DNA of 64,000 nt from Ochotona curzoniae (GCF_017591425.1 NW_024465751.1:7812001-7876000); one strand, 5' to 3'. Positions 21,770 through 33,279 are shown, counted from the stretch's first letter. Numbers and translations: made by a program. The notes: generated from the sequence alone by a model not told the origin.

Positions 21770-22682
21770 GAGAAGTGTCCAGCTGCACTTGAAAGTAAAT
21801 CAGAAAAAAAAAAAAAAGAAAGTAAATCAAACCTCCTTTAACACATTGCTTCTCTGTGTCAACCCAGTTAAGGCCATGCATCCAAGATTTTCCATGACAA
21901 TTGCGATTCTGAGAACTCTTTTCCAGAGTCTATTGTGGGTCTTTTTGAAGCTTCGGAAACTCTGAAATGCAGTCCAGTAAAGAGCTGCCCAGGGCCAAGT
22001 GGCATCTGGCATTTTTCCTTCCTCCTCATTAGCCCCCCGGCCCAAGGGTCAGGATAGGCTGCCTGAACTCCTGGGCACAAACAGGCCCAGGGAGGGAGTC
22101 ACAGCTTATTCATGCAGGGTTTCTTTGGAAGTCAGTCTCAGAAGAGACCGAGAGGAAGGGAGGGAAGATGAGATATGATGCCTAAATCAACCAGCTTGTT
22201 GTCAGTTGGCTCAACGGCAAGAGATTTCTACAGAATGAGATTAGTCATGCAAAGGCCTGTCTTCATGAGAGGCAACTGAAAATATTAAACCACTTTGAAA
22301 ATGTCTGCAGGTTGGTAAGCATGGTTAGGATTCTGTGTATGTGTCTGAAGACCCAAAGAAAGGTGGCAGAGAGGAGATGAACAAGAAGAAAAGAAAGTCT
22401 GACTGACTGCACCAGGAAATGCAAATAACCATAGCCCTCCCAAGAAACTGACTTAGGGAAAGTCACAGATCAGTTATTTGAAAACTGAGATCATGTTGTT
22501 TGCTGAAAAAAATCCAATAATCATTTCCCTATTTCACTCATCAAGTACAAAAACTTTTTTCTTACTGTGATTATACTGATTTGACAGCATTTAGACAAGC
22601 ACTTATGTTTTCCTTTGTTTCATTATTTTTTCATTCTTTCATCTTTGTTCTCTTTCCCTTTTTCTTTTAACTAGCTAATTTA
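21770..22682. other. Non-coding stretch
   Basis: Holds a short A13 run at 21807-21820 and a T-rich zone at 22540-22680, and no exon or element I recognise. Confidence 0.4.
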
Positions 22683-22683
22683 T

Positions 22684-23303
22684 CCTTGAAAAAAAACAGA
22701 TTTTTTTTAAAGTTTTATTTATTTGTTTTAATTGTTATTAACATTGTATTATGTGATACAGTTTTATAGGCACTGGGAGTCCCCCCACCCCTCCCACAAC
22801 CCTCCTCCCATAGTGGATTCCTCCACCTTGCTGCATATCCACAGTTCAAGTTCAGTTGAGATTCCTTCATTGCAAGCCTATACCTAGCATAAGGTCCAGC
22901 ATCTTATTGTCCAGATAAGTTCAGTGGCTTCTTGGGGAGACCTTCTCTGGTCTGAAGGTAGAGCTAACAGAGTAAAGTTCCGGTCAGTTAAAAGCCCCAA
23001 CAAAACATCAGCATCAATATACAATGTTATGGAATTAATTGACATAGTATTGAGTAAACAATATGTTAAAAATAATGCAAGTTCAATTCTTCAAAACACC
23101 TGGGTTGAGACAGTATCAATGACAGGTTCAAAAAGTAACAAACAACCAAACAAAAATTACAAGTTAAATCAAGGCAAACATGTGGTATCTAACCTTTTGG
23201 GATTCGCTCATTTCCCTTAGCATTATAGTTTCCAACTGGGCCCATTTAGCCACAAAGAACTGCATTTTGTAAAAAAAAAAAAAAAAAAAACAGATCTTTA
23301 AGG
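22684..23303 (-). mobile_element. 5'-truncated LINE-1 3' end
   Basis: On the minus strand the sequence starts about 23270 with ACAAAATGCAGTTCTTTGTG, continues through CAGTTGGAAACTATAATGCT, AAGGGAAATGAGCGAATCC and the GGTGGGGGGACTCCCAGTGC G-rich motif typical of L1 3' UTRs, and ends near 22696 with AACAAATAAATAAAACTTTA plus an A tail. Only the last about 30-50 codons' worth of ORF2 end and the 3' UTR remain; no functional protein. Flanking AAAAAAAACAGAT occurs at both ends (about 22687-22699 and 23283-23295), a likely target duplication, with a T20 run (A20 on plus) at the 5' junction. Confidence 0.75.
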
Positions 23304-23599
23304 TAGAGTGACCACTTCCCAATGACCAATCCAATAGCCTGTACTAAGACAATCATCTATTTCATCTCTTCTCTACTTGGCCTTACTAAATCACCCTCAC
23401 CCCTTCCACAGCCACCCCACTGCCACTGCCCTCCACTTCACAACGCCACACTCTCTGCAATCCTGTGTCTTCTGTCTCTCACCTCTCTCAACTAAGGGCC
23501 CTTTTTATTGACCCCTTAAACACAACTATTCCTCTTGGTTCTTCCATTGACTCTGTGGGAAGTAAGGGTGAATCTGAGCAGTCATACCACCTTCCTAAG
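23304..23599. other. Non-coding stretch, C-rich
   Basis: CACC/CTC-rich single-copy-looking DNA. Nothing else seen. Confidence 0.4.
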
Positions 23600-23742
23600 A
23601 CAGCAGGCAGTGCCTGGCACCCAGAGAATCCTAACTGCATACAGACTCTTTGGCTATGGAAACTGTGAGATTAATACGTGTTCATTGCTTTGAGACACTG
23701 CGTTTTGGAGTGATTTGCCATGCAGCAATAGTTAACCAACAC
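23600..23742 (+). mobile_element. MaLR-type LTR 3' end
   Basis: GAAACTGTGAGATTAATACG, GTTCATTGCTTTGAGACACT, GCGTTTTGGAGTGATTTGCC and ATGCAGCAATAGTTAACCAA reproduce the 'ttaagccactaagttttggggtgatttgttatgcagcaatagataact' end of MLT1-like LTRs. The 5' part could not be traced. Confidence 0.6.
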
Positions 23743-25499
23743 ATCCCTGTTTCACATATGAGAAAGGGGTAGAATCAGCCACACCTAGTTTGCACACTTG
23801 GGGAACATTACGAAGGATAGCACCTTAACTTTTTTGCTAAGCCTCATGTTCAACAAAAGAGGGCCTTTCTCACTGCCTATGCTCTTATAGATGGGTATTT
23901 GGTCTTTGTCCCCAGTCCCTGACAATGAGCTAAGATCTTTGGAATTTCCTATATGATAATGATGGCAGGAAACTCTTCTACTCTAACAGAACCTCTCTTG
24001 GTGGGCCCCTAGAAGGTATCAACCTTGATTAAAACGTTAGAACTTTAAGAGCCACTCTATACACATCCAGGAATGAGATGGACAGTGGAAACTCAATCAC
24101 ACCTACACAGTGAGAGCTCCATCATGAACCTCTATGCAATAGGATTCACAAAGCCTGTGACTTGGTAAGCTCATCTGCATGTGACAAGTGTGGTTGATCC
24201 CAGCCTCAGAAAACAGAAGTCCAGCACCCCTCCAGACCCCCTCCCCAGGTACCTCTCTCTGGCTATTCATGTGTGTCTTTTGTAGTAAACCACCAAGGAT
24301 GAGTTTGGGGTTTTAACAAATGATGAAACCTAAATAAAGCGGGGTTCTTGTGAGAACCTTGGTCTCTGTAATCACTTTCAAAAGAGTGTGAGACACCTGA
24401 GGATCTGATGCTCATGGCTGGTATCCAGAGTGAGGGTAGCATTATGGGAGCAAATGTGAGTAGTTTAGTGCCCACACTGAATTCAATGGGAAGATACCGC
24501 CTCGTGTCTAGAGAGTTGGCAAATGGGCTGGGATGAGAAGAAATCCCCCATGTGATGGGGCCAAGAGGATTTCAAGACACAGCAGTTGAAGACCCTTAAC
24601 CCAGTGACAGCATTAGGACCCAGGAAAAAATAAGAAGTAACACCACCCCTCAGAGGGCAACCTCTCCAGCCCACGGGGAAGGTGAATAGAAAGGAAAGCT
24701 GACAACAAGCTCTGACCTTTGGGAAACTTCCCATGAGTCATCTCCAGAATCTGTAGGTTTGGGAGCCTCCCACAGCCACAGGGGTTGGAGGTCACCAACC
24801 CATCTCCTATGCATCTCCCCTAAGGGTTGTTTGCCAGATGAATTCTGAGAGCTCTCCAGCTCTGACATCCCCTGAATCTCCATCCTACTGACCCTGGCTC
24901 CTGACTGCTTGTCAAGTTTCCCCAAAACATCCTTCTGAGATGAGGAGCAGGCAGTCACAGGCATAGCACTGGGTCTTCCTTTTATCTCAACAACACTCGA
25001 CACTTTCTTAGGAAGGATCTCATTGCAGAATCACCATGCTGAAAGAGTCATATCATGTGACATGTCATGGGGTGGGGACAAGGAGGCACTTCAAGTGCCA
25101 TATCAAAGGCTGGGCCAGTAGCAGGTGTCCTTTCCCATTGGCACTGCATCACCTGCACCTGACCTTGCGCTTGCTGCCAACACTGTTAGGAAACTGGAAG
25201 ACAGAGAAACCTGGGTCCCTACCCACAGTAAGAACCAGCTCATAGACCAAGCAGATACTGAGAGGAAAGGATGCCCAGGGGGTTCCAAGACAGTTTTTGT
25301 TCTATTAGAGCCAATCATTTCCCACCTTGATCTCCCTCTCTCTCAGTCTCATCACTTCCCTGAGATGTCTTATGCCCATGAAGAAGAAAGATGAGCCTGG
25401 AGCACAGAGGGCTAAAACATATTCTAAGAGCTTCTAAGGGCATTGGTCAGGCAAGCCTCACCCCAGGGGATGAGGAAACCTTCATCTGGGTCTAAGGAA
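23743..25499. other. Non-coding stretch
   Basis: About 1.75 kb without a recognisable repeat or exon; repeat-poor for this window. Several 60-117 codon frames overlap on both strands around 24260-25390 and look random. Confidence 0.4.
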
Positions 25500-25725
25500 A
25501 CCTTCATCTGAAACAGAAAACCGAGATAGAGAGGTTAAGAGGCTTGACCTACCTCAAAGGTAGGAAGTAACAGGACTGCCATGACCTCCAGGGCCCTCAG
25601 ACAGAAGGAAACAAAACTGGGCTTGTGACAGAGCAATGCATGATCCCCACTGCATACCCAGGCCAAGTAATCTTGGACACGTTACTTCAATTCCCAGACT
25701 GGATTTACTCACACGTAACAGTGAC
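25500..25725. repeat. Two MIR traces, opposite orientation
   Basis: 25500-25575 reads as reverse MIR (GATAGAGAGGTTAAGAGGCT, TGACCTACCTCAAAGGTAGG). 25650-25725 reads as forward MIR (CAAGTAATCTTGGACACGTT, ACTTCAATTCCCAGACTGG). Both are weak. Confidence 0.5.
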
Positions 25726-26499
25726 ATGGGCAGCCTGGGCCCCGCCTGGCAGGTGTGAAAATTCACATGGAATTCTTATGCAAAAGCGCCTGGCACACAT
25801 GCCCAGGAAGGCACTGCTTCCCTTCTCTCTGCAGGAGGTTACCTCCACACTTCCCCCACCCCTCAGCTAGCAGCCCAGCTCCTGTCCCACGTTTGTTGAC
25901 AACACATCCGGGCCTACGTGGTGTTGTCACCAGTGTTACACCACCACACCTCACTGGTGACATAACCCCCTGCATATCTCTCCCCCCACCCACCCAGGCT
26001 GGCGTAACCCAGGCTCTGCTGACACATCATTGGTGAAATTCGAAACCAGATGCTCTGTGTTTATTTGCAGGCTTGGAGTGCAAATCCAAGTGCAACTTGC
26101 TCGCTCTCTTCTCACTCTCCTCTGTCTCCTTTATCTCAGAGGCACGGGGAGGTTGCCAAGGTAGCAGACATCCATGGGCTAAGCCCAGCCTATCTGGCTT
26201 GTACCATGGGTTCCTAGGGCTGGGTGACAAGAGCCCCAGTAACATGGCAGCAAGAGGAGCAGCCTGTCTGTCACACCCATTCTCAACCATAACAACCAAA
26301 GGGGACAGCACAAATAGGGAGACAAAGTGAGCCAGGGCTCCTGCTACTCATCCAACCACACATCCTTTATGAGCAATGTATTGATGAAGACTGGACTCAA
26401 GATTACAATCGCCACAGAGCTATACATGCCAGTGGGCAGCCAAGACAGTAGTCAAGTGGATAGAAACAAGAGAGGGCCAGACTGTGGTGAGTGTTTGGC
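25726..26499. other. Non-coding stretch
   Basis: Moderately GC-rich with CA/CC-rich words at 25830-26000. No element or exon recognised. Confidence 0.4.
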
Positions 26500-26640
26500 A
26501 GGAAACAGATACACCGATGTGATATAAACTGAAGCAGGGGTGTGGCTAGTGATCTAGCAGGGTGATGAGGAGGGAACATGGAGCTGAGACTCAAAGGACA
26601 AGATGCAGCCAATAGAAAGACCTAGGGTAGAAAGTTCTGG
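26500..26640 (-). repeat. L2-like fragment
   Basis: Words such as GAAGCAGGGGTGTGGCTAGT, GGGTGATGAGGAGGGAACAT and CAGCCAATAGAAAGACCTAG resemble the upstream L2 3' region in reverse. Weak. Confidence 0.35.
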
Positions 26641-26713
26641 AAAAGAGACCCCACCCCACCCCCATGCAAAGTACACAGGTAGTAAGAGAGGCAGGGTGGC
26701 TAGCTCAGAAAGT

Positions 26714-27060
26714 AAGAAGAGGATGTGGGGGGCCCGGCGCGATGGCGCAGTGGTTAAGGTCCTCGCCTTGCACGCCTGGGATCCCATATGGGTGCCAGTT
26801 CTAATCCCGGCGGCCCCGCTTCCCGTCCAGCTCCCTGCCTGTGGCCTGGGAAGGCAGTCGAGGACAGCCCCAAAGCTTTGGGACCCTGCACCCGCGTGGG
26901 AGACCCGGAAGAGGCATAGCGTTAGCCGTTGCGCTCATTTGGGGAGTGAATCATCGGACGGAAGATCTTCCTCTCTGTCTCTCCTCTCTGTATATCCACC
27001 TTTCCAATAAAAATAAAATAAATTTAAAAAAAAAAAAAAAAAAAAGAAGAAGAGAATGTG
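26714..27060 (+). repeat. Young C-type SINE with target duplication
   Basis: The best preserved head in the window: GGGGCCCGGCGCGATGGCGC, CAGTGGTTAAGGTCCTCGCC, then GGCGGCCCCGCTTCCCGTCC and tail CCTTTCCAATAAAAATAAAA with an A20-plus run at 27024-27045. RNA polymerase III box B-like GGTGCCAGTTCTAATCCC is present. Near-perfect 14-bp repeats AAGAAGAGGATGTG (26714-26727) and AAGAAGAGAATGTG (27047-27060) flank it. About 19 bases normally lying between AAGAGGC and GGCATAGC are missing, with GGC at both edges. Confidence 0.95.
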
Positions 27061-28514
27061 TGGTTAGAGATTCCCAGAGGGCTGAGGCCTGGGAGGGCTG
27101 CACAAACCCCTCATACAGACAGGAATGAGCCCAGAGACTCTTCGCTTCTGGAGGCCTCAAGCCCAAATGCCCAGTAGAGACCAGGGTGACCAACACAGCT
27201 ATTGCTCCCAGTCCAGGGAGGAACTTATGATCTTCCGAGGTTCACAACCTTCTCACTTTGTAGCTGGAGGACCAGCCCAGCTATGGAGAGGACCAAGCCC
27301 AAGAGCTTTGTTTTCTGTTGGCTGGTACTAGCAGACCTGGTACTGGGGCACAAGGCCCTCGAAGTGAATGCAGTTTCTCAAAGAGATTTGCTTTTTGTCT
27401 CCACATCACCCCCTCCTTTAGAGATCCTTGACTTCTACAGGCAGAGGGACCAGAGGAACCAAGTCTGAATTGAGATGCCAGGACACAAGCATCCACACCC
27501 TTTCCAGTGGGCAGCTTTGGATTTCTGTGACTGCCCTAGTGCCACTATATCCACAGGTCTGAAACCATGAAAAGAACAAAATCCTATATGCCTGGTACAC
27601 ATCTGTAACAAAGTTGAATCTATATTTTGTCATAGTGAAAGATCAATGATAACTAATAATGAATACAACAATCACTATGATAAAAGCTATGCAAATATAT
27701 TCTCCCTCAGTGTTTTATCCCACTGCAGATGTTAGCAATTGCAGCATGCAATTTTTTCTTTCCTTATTAGTCAGGAACTTTCACCTGAGAAACTCATGAC
27801 TTTTGGTGTTTCCAACTTGCTAGCACTCTGGGATCATTATTAAGAAAAATAAGGGTTCCTTGAACACAGACACCACAAAGCCGAAACACTATTTGATAAC
27901 AGACATGGTTACTGGCTACCAAGTGACTGGTGAGCAGGTGCACAGTATAGTCATGTTGGACAAAGTAATGAGTCCTGGCCTTGGTTAGATGGAGCACGAT
28001 AGCGTCACCTTCTCACACCAGTGAAAATGATGTGGAATTTAACACATATGAATTATTTGTTTCTGGAATTTTGCATTCAATATTTTGGGACTGTGGTTAA
28101 TCGCAGGCAATTGAACCCAATGAAATTGAAATTTCAGTTGAGTAAAGACAATGGTATTGCTGGGAACCCAAGCTGCCCAGGATCCATACACTGTCTGATA
28201 GCTTCTAGAAGCTTCTTTGAGAAACAGGCCAGATCTCACACAGACAGAAAAAAGAAATGGGCTTGTTAAAAAGCAAGCACCTTTTTTAAAAATGTGTCAA
28301 GGAAGCCAGCTGCTTGTAGGTAGACATCATTGTGTGTGTGTGTGTATTTATATACAGATATATACATAGAGAGAAACACTTCTTCCCACAAACACCGCTG
28401 TAAAAATATATTGAAATCAATCAAAGTAAGGAGAATTTTTTTAGATAATCCATAGATTTAGCTGCATCCAACTAACAGGGAAAGTTGATTAAAACACAGA
28501 TGACCAGATGTTAC
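27061..28514. other. Non-coding stretch
   Basis: About 1.45 kb with no recognisable exon or repeat except a short (GT)n at 28331-28346. An ATG at 27283 opens a 62-codon frame with a hydrophobic stretch near its N-terminus, recorded separately as a weak observation. Confidence 0.4.
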
Positions 28515-28640
28515 ATCCAGAATTTCTGACTTAGTAAATTCAGTTGAAGTCTGAGACCTTGCCTTTCTGGCAAGCTCCCAGTTTGTGCTGATGCTGCTAG
28601 TTTGGGGGAGTACACTTTGAGAACCATCACTGTACTGGAT
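28515..28640 (+). mobile_element. MER5A-like hAT fossil
   Basis: 3' half of a MER5A-type non-autonomous hAT element: GAATTTCTGACTTAGTAAAT, GCCTTTCTGGCAAGCTCCCA, TGTGCTGATGCTGCTAGTTT and ACACTTTGAGAACCATCACT. The right terminus is well preserved. Confidence 0.75.
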
Positions 28641-28990
28641 TCCATGTATCCTGCCCAGATCCACTCAGGGACAAAAACAGCCTATTGGCTCAACCTCCAG
28701 GAACGTTGGTTTGTGATGGCTCAAAGCCAAGTGCTTGTCCAGGAAACACCATTTTCTGAAAGGCATGACCACTAACCAATGTAAGAACTCAGAGGCCTTG
28801 GTTTTGATAACTCTGTAGGTCATCATAGCCTCACACTTCTCCATGCAATTGGTTTAGGCTTCTGTTACGAATGCATCAATGTCTCCCTCTGCCCAATCCT
28901 GGAGCCCTGATTCTCTTGCAGATGTGGCTCCTACAACACTTCCCATCAAACACCCTGAATCCAGATTTCTGCTGTTTCTCAAGCTATCTG
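28641..28990. other. Non-coding stretch, possibly LTR-related
   Basis: No clear element. Lies directly before a MaLR-internal-like segment, so part may be an eroded LTR. Confidence 0.3.
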
Positions 28991-29280
28991 GGTTAAGACT
29001 GGCACCAGAAGTGGAGTGGTTTAAAGAAGCAGACAAACTAGCATTTTGGAGCTGGATCACCCACTCCTGACTGGCTGACATCATCCTTTAGAATAAGAGG
29101 TTGGAAGGAGAAAGTGTGTAACTCCTGAGGTGATGTAATAGTATCAATATAAAGCCTTGCATTTGGAGAGATGAAAATAAACTGATGGGGATCTTGGACT
29201 TTCGAGAGATTTGAATGAAGAACTGTTTTGTTTTTAGCAATATAAATTGCTGAGTGCCATCAATGTACCAAGAAAAAAAA
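28991..29280 (+). mobile_element. MaLR internal fragment, tentative
   Basis: GACTGGCACCAGAAGTGGAG at 28999-29018 resembles the primer-binding-site start of ERVL-MaLR internal regions, and AGAAGCAGACAAACTAGC, GGATCACCCACTCCTGACTG and GAGATGAAAATAAACTGATG continue in a way I associate with that family. There is no gag or pol reading frame left. Confidence 0.45.
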
Positions 29281-29493
29281 GACACTGAAATTGTTTATGT
29301 AAAGTAATTTGTCCACATCAGAGGATCTGTTTGGAAGTATTCAAAGAATTTTTATTTCCTATGACAGCAAAGGTCCAGGATCAAGCCTAGATCTTAATGA
29401 TGAGAAGTAGAGTACCAGAATATTCTCAAGCTGAACAATGTTGTTATGCCAAGGTTAGGATTTTGATTAGAAAGACATTGGGGGGAGGGGAAC

Positions 29494-29833
29494 TGGGGCC
29501 AGTGGGGTGGTTCAGTGGGATAGTCTTCTATCTTATAGTTCCAGCATCCCATTTGGACACTTGTTATAGTCCCAGTGCTCCATTTCCCATGCAGCTCCTT
29601 GCTCATGGCTTATGGGAAAGCAGTGGAGGACAGTCCAAAGTCTTGGGATCCTGCACATTTGTGGAAAATAAAGATGAAGCTCCTGGCTCCTAGCTTCAGC
29701 TTGGTTCAGTTCCAGCCATTTCAGCCATCTGGGGAGTGAACCAGCAGATGGAAGACCTCTATTTGTGTGTCTTCTTCTCTCTGTAAATCTGCCTTTCAAA
29801 TAAAAATAAATAAATATTTTTAAATTAAAAAGG
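29494..29833 (+). repeat. C-type SINE
   Basis: GGGGCCAGTGGGGTGGTTCA head, AGCATCCCATTTGGACACTT, CATTTCCCATGCAGCTCC, GAAAGCAGTGGAGGACAGTC, GGGGAGTGAACCAGCAGATG, TGTAAATCTGCCTTTCAAAT and an AAATAAATAAATATTTTTAA tail. Full length, moderately diverged. Confidence 0.9.
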
Positions 29834-30549
29834 AAAATAGAAAACAAGGGGCCCAAGACAATGGGTAAAGATGTTAGGATGGGTGCACTCCAAAGTTTTG
29901 AAAGCCCTAGTTCTTCAGAGTTCTCTAACTGTGGGATCATCCAGGAGTCCCAAGAAATACTAGCATTCTCTCCCAGCTTAAAGATGAAGTGGAAGCTTCT
30001 ATGTTGCAAGAAAATTCATGCTTCCCCCACCCTCACCCACACCCCCAGCCCAGACACCCCTTCACCTCCTGGCTGCCAGACCCACAACTAGAGCCAGATC
30101 ATGACATCATTCAGCCATGAAACATTGGGTCTGGTAAACTACACTGATAGTCCTGGAGATGACAGAATCAGAGATGGACACTTGCCAGATGGCTTTGAAC
30201 CATTAGAGGCCAAAGGAGTGAAGATTCTGTCAAGAGCAGCAAAGTCATCAAGCCAGCAAGGGCCTGACCAACACATGGCTATGGAGATGGCTATTAGAAT
30301 ACAACATTCCAATGGATAAGCTATGGGCAGCCAACAGGGGAATTGCTTAATCTGTGCAATCAAAATAAACCAAGGATCAGATTCCCTAGCCAAATTTCAG
30401 ATATGGAACCTGTTGATTGAAGAAAAGATCAAACCCCTAGGAAAAAAATTGTGCACCACCATGCCAAGGTAACCTACAGACTGTTACCCTGATAGGTAAC
30501 AACTGACACAGGGTCCAAGGTGATACGTGAGGACCCAAAATGCTATTTT
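29834..30549. other. Non-coding stretch, unclassified
   Basis: No exon recognised. Some wording looks retroelement-like, but I could not place it in a family. Confidence 0.3.
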
Positions 30550-30825
30550 GGCCTGTGTTCCAGAGGCAGAAAGAGAGAACTTTCATCCACTGGTATATTC
30601 CCAAAGATCACAATAGTCAGGGTGAAGCCAGGAGTCAGGAACTTCAGCCAATCTCCCATGTGGGTGCACAAGCCCAAAAACTTAGGCTATCTTCCAGAGA
30701 CTTTTCAAGTATGTCAATAGGGAACTGGATAGAAAGTGGAGCAACCAGGACTCAAATTGGCACCCATTTGGGCACCCGGCATGGTAGGCAATAACTTACA
30801 CTGGTAGCCACAATACCAGCCCCAG
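30550..30825 (-). repeat. C-type SINE, diverged
   Basis: Minus-strand copy: AGGCAGAAAGAGAGAACTTT, CATCCACTGGTATATTCCC, AGGAGTCAGGAACTTCAGCC, CTCCCATGTGGGTGCACAAG, GGAACTGGATAGAAAGTGG and AATACCAGCCCC head at its right end. The A tail is eroded. Confidence 0.8.
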
Positions 30826-32157
30826 TTGACTGCATTAAAATAACTTCCTGTTCACCAGTAAGTGAGTAAGAAGTGGTAAGTACCATGGAAGACTTGGCAA
30901 ATGCAAGCACTCAGGAGGGCAGAGGATAAACCCTGTGAAGATTCCAGGCCCTCCCACATCAGTTCTAAAGGTTTCTGAGAAAGGCCAGGACACATCCTCC
31001 AAAGTATAGGTCATATTACAGTATCTTGAATGTCCCACCACATAGGAAAATGCACAACATTTAATTGGCATCTTCAACTTGGATTTAACATATTTTACAT
31101 GTGGGAATAGTGCTTCAAACTGATTCCCAAGTGACACAGAAGGCTGCCAACTTTGACTGAAGCCCAGTGCAGTCAAAGCTATGCTTAGGGCTTGGTGTTG
31201 GCTCAGGTTGCCCAACTCATACACCATGAGCCCAAGCAGACCCTGTGTTACTGGAAGTCAATCTAGAGAAGAAATGATGCTGTGTGGTCTTTAGGGGTTC
31301 CAACGTAACACCCATGAAGTCTGCAGCTCCCAATGTACAACTAATTCAGTGAGAGCCAAGCACTTGACCAAAGAGCATCAGATGGCTGTGTAGCCAGAGC
31401 AGCCCATCAGTTTTGTCCATCATAAGTTGAAAAATTAGGGATCCTCTAGTCTCCCAAACTCCTTTTACAGATCCAGCACCTCAGCAAACTCAGCAAAGAA
31501 AAACGACTTACTTTTAGGAAGGCTTTGGGCTACAAGGGACAGATCCCAATATAGAGAGACTTAAGAAAGTGTATGTTTTTCTCATACCGGAAATCTAGAG
31601 GTTGGAGTTAGTTGCTTCATTGATCTGGCTGCTTAAAAACGTGGTCAGGACACTGACCTGCCCTGCCCTTTCTGCCCTGCCACACTTAATATGGATGGTT
31701 ATTCATTTTTTTCTTTTCTTTGCCTCACATCTCTATCTCTGCCAATCAGAGGTGGCACATTTTGGTGATGATTAGGCATGGAATTTCTGCCTTTATAGAC
31801 AACAAAAGGGTTGAAGAGAACTGACTAGACCTCTTTTTTGCCTTATGCCCTTCAGCTTTCTGCCAGGTGAGAAAACAGATTCCCCTTTATTCTGTCTGTT
31901 TCTCCAGGTGAGCAACATTGGTCTTCAACAGGGAAAGCAACAAGATGGCATCTTGAAAACAGAGACCATGCCATTACCAGACACCACACTAGCCTTGGAC
32001 TTCCAGCTCCCACAATGATGGGAAGTAATGCACCCACTTCAGGACATCAAGATCAGACCAAGACAATGGTCCTCGTGCCTGTTGCCTCATGACCACTGTA
32101 GCTGTGACACAGCTTGACTGCTTCCATTCTATCCTTTTGCCAAAAATGCAAAAACAT
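30826..32157. other. Non-coding stretch, unclassified
   Basis: Includes a 130-codon minus frame (30835-31227) without recognisable domain. At 31535-31800, AAGAAAGTGTATGTTTTTCT and AATCTAGAGGTTGGAGTTAG resemble an old LTR-type repeat in reverse orientation that I cannot name. Confidence 0.3.
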
Positions 32158-32365
32158 AGGGTGGGTATTTGACACGGTAGTTACAGTGTCCATATCCCAC
32201 AGCGGGGTACTTGGATTCCAGTCCTGCCTCCAACTCCTAACTTCAGCTTCCTACTAACGCAGACCACGGCAGGCAGCAGGTGATGGTCACAGTGGTACCA
32301 TCAGAGTCATTAGAGAGTGGTTCAGCACTGTCCTTCTCTGTGTCTCTCAAATAAATTTGTTTGAA
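32158..32365 (+). repeat. C-type SINE, strongly decayed
   Basis: Recognisable pieces: TTTGACACGGTAGTTACAGT, GTCCATATCCCACAGCGG, GCAGGCAGCAGGTGATGG, then TCTGTGTCTCTCAAATAAAT. The centre is deleted. Confidence 0.65.
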
Positions 32366-32415
32366 TATAATGCAAAATATGTATAATTATTATGTGCTAA
32401 TTAGAAATAGCATTT

Positions 32416-32625
32416 TTTAAAGATTTATTTTTATTATTATTATTTTTTTATTGGAAAGGCGGATATACAGAGAGGAGAGATAGAGAGGAAGATCTTCCGT
32501 CCGATGATTCACTCCCCAAGTGAGCGCAACGGCCGATGCTATGCCGGTCCGAAGCCAGGAGCCTCTTCTGGGTCTCCCACATGGGTGCAGGTTCCCAAAG
32601 CTTTGGGCCGTCCTCGACTGCTTTT
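32416..32625 (-). repeat. Young 5'-truncated C-type SINE
   Basis: Minus-strand copy near consensus: AAGATTTATTTTTATTATTA tail, GGCGGATATACAGAGAGGAG, GATCTTCCGTCCGATGATTC, GAGCGCAACGGCCGATGCTA and GGGCCGTCCTCGACTGCTTT. It stops before the head at the same internal point as the copy at 12353. GCATTTTTTAAAG on the left and GCTTTTTAAAG on the right may be the target duplication. CpGs are largely intact. Confidence 0.9.
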
Positions 32626-33002
32626 TAAAGGCTATGTGCCCTACATTAGTTATTGCCCAAAACTTGGTGGGATGCAGCATTTTTTCTTTTAATCTCAGTT
32701 TTTAGGGTCAAGAATCTTGAATGGTTTAGATGAAACGTCTGGGTCAGGATCTGTCACAGATACAACCAAGATGATAGCCAACACCACAGCCATCTCTAGA
32801 TTCAACTGGGGTAGGACTTCCTTCCAAGCTTCCTTGTTGGTTATTGGAAAAATTCAATGTCACCTGAGCTATTGAACTGAGAGCCCCAGTTCCTTGTTGA
32901 CTTTTGGCCAGATACTGCCTTCAGTGCTTTACCATGTGGCCTTCTCCACGGGACAGTTCCCAACATGTCATCCTGCTCCATCAAAGTCAGTGATGGGATC
33001 AA
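32626..33002. other. Non-coding stretch
   Basis: Nothing recognised. Confidence 0.4.
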
Positions 33003-33242
33003 CATTGTGGTGTTATAGGTAAAATCCCCAGCTACATGTTGCCATCATCCCATATAGGTGATATATGTGCTGGCGGATCCATTTCCATCCCAGTTCCCTG
33101 CTAACGACCTGGGAAAAGCAGCAAAGGTAGCCCCGTGCTTGGCCCCCTACCACTCATGTGGGAGACCCAGATGAAGCTCCCAGCTTCTGAATTTGGCCTA
33201 GCTCAGCCCTGGCCCTTGCAGACATTTGGAAAGACCGTGGGT

Positions 33243-33279
<37 letters not shown>

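Noticed and set aside
26728..26820. tRNA gene
   Set aside because: The tRNA-like head with box A/B-like words is the promoter region of a C-type SINE, not a functional tRNA; the tail, A run and target duplications confirm this.
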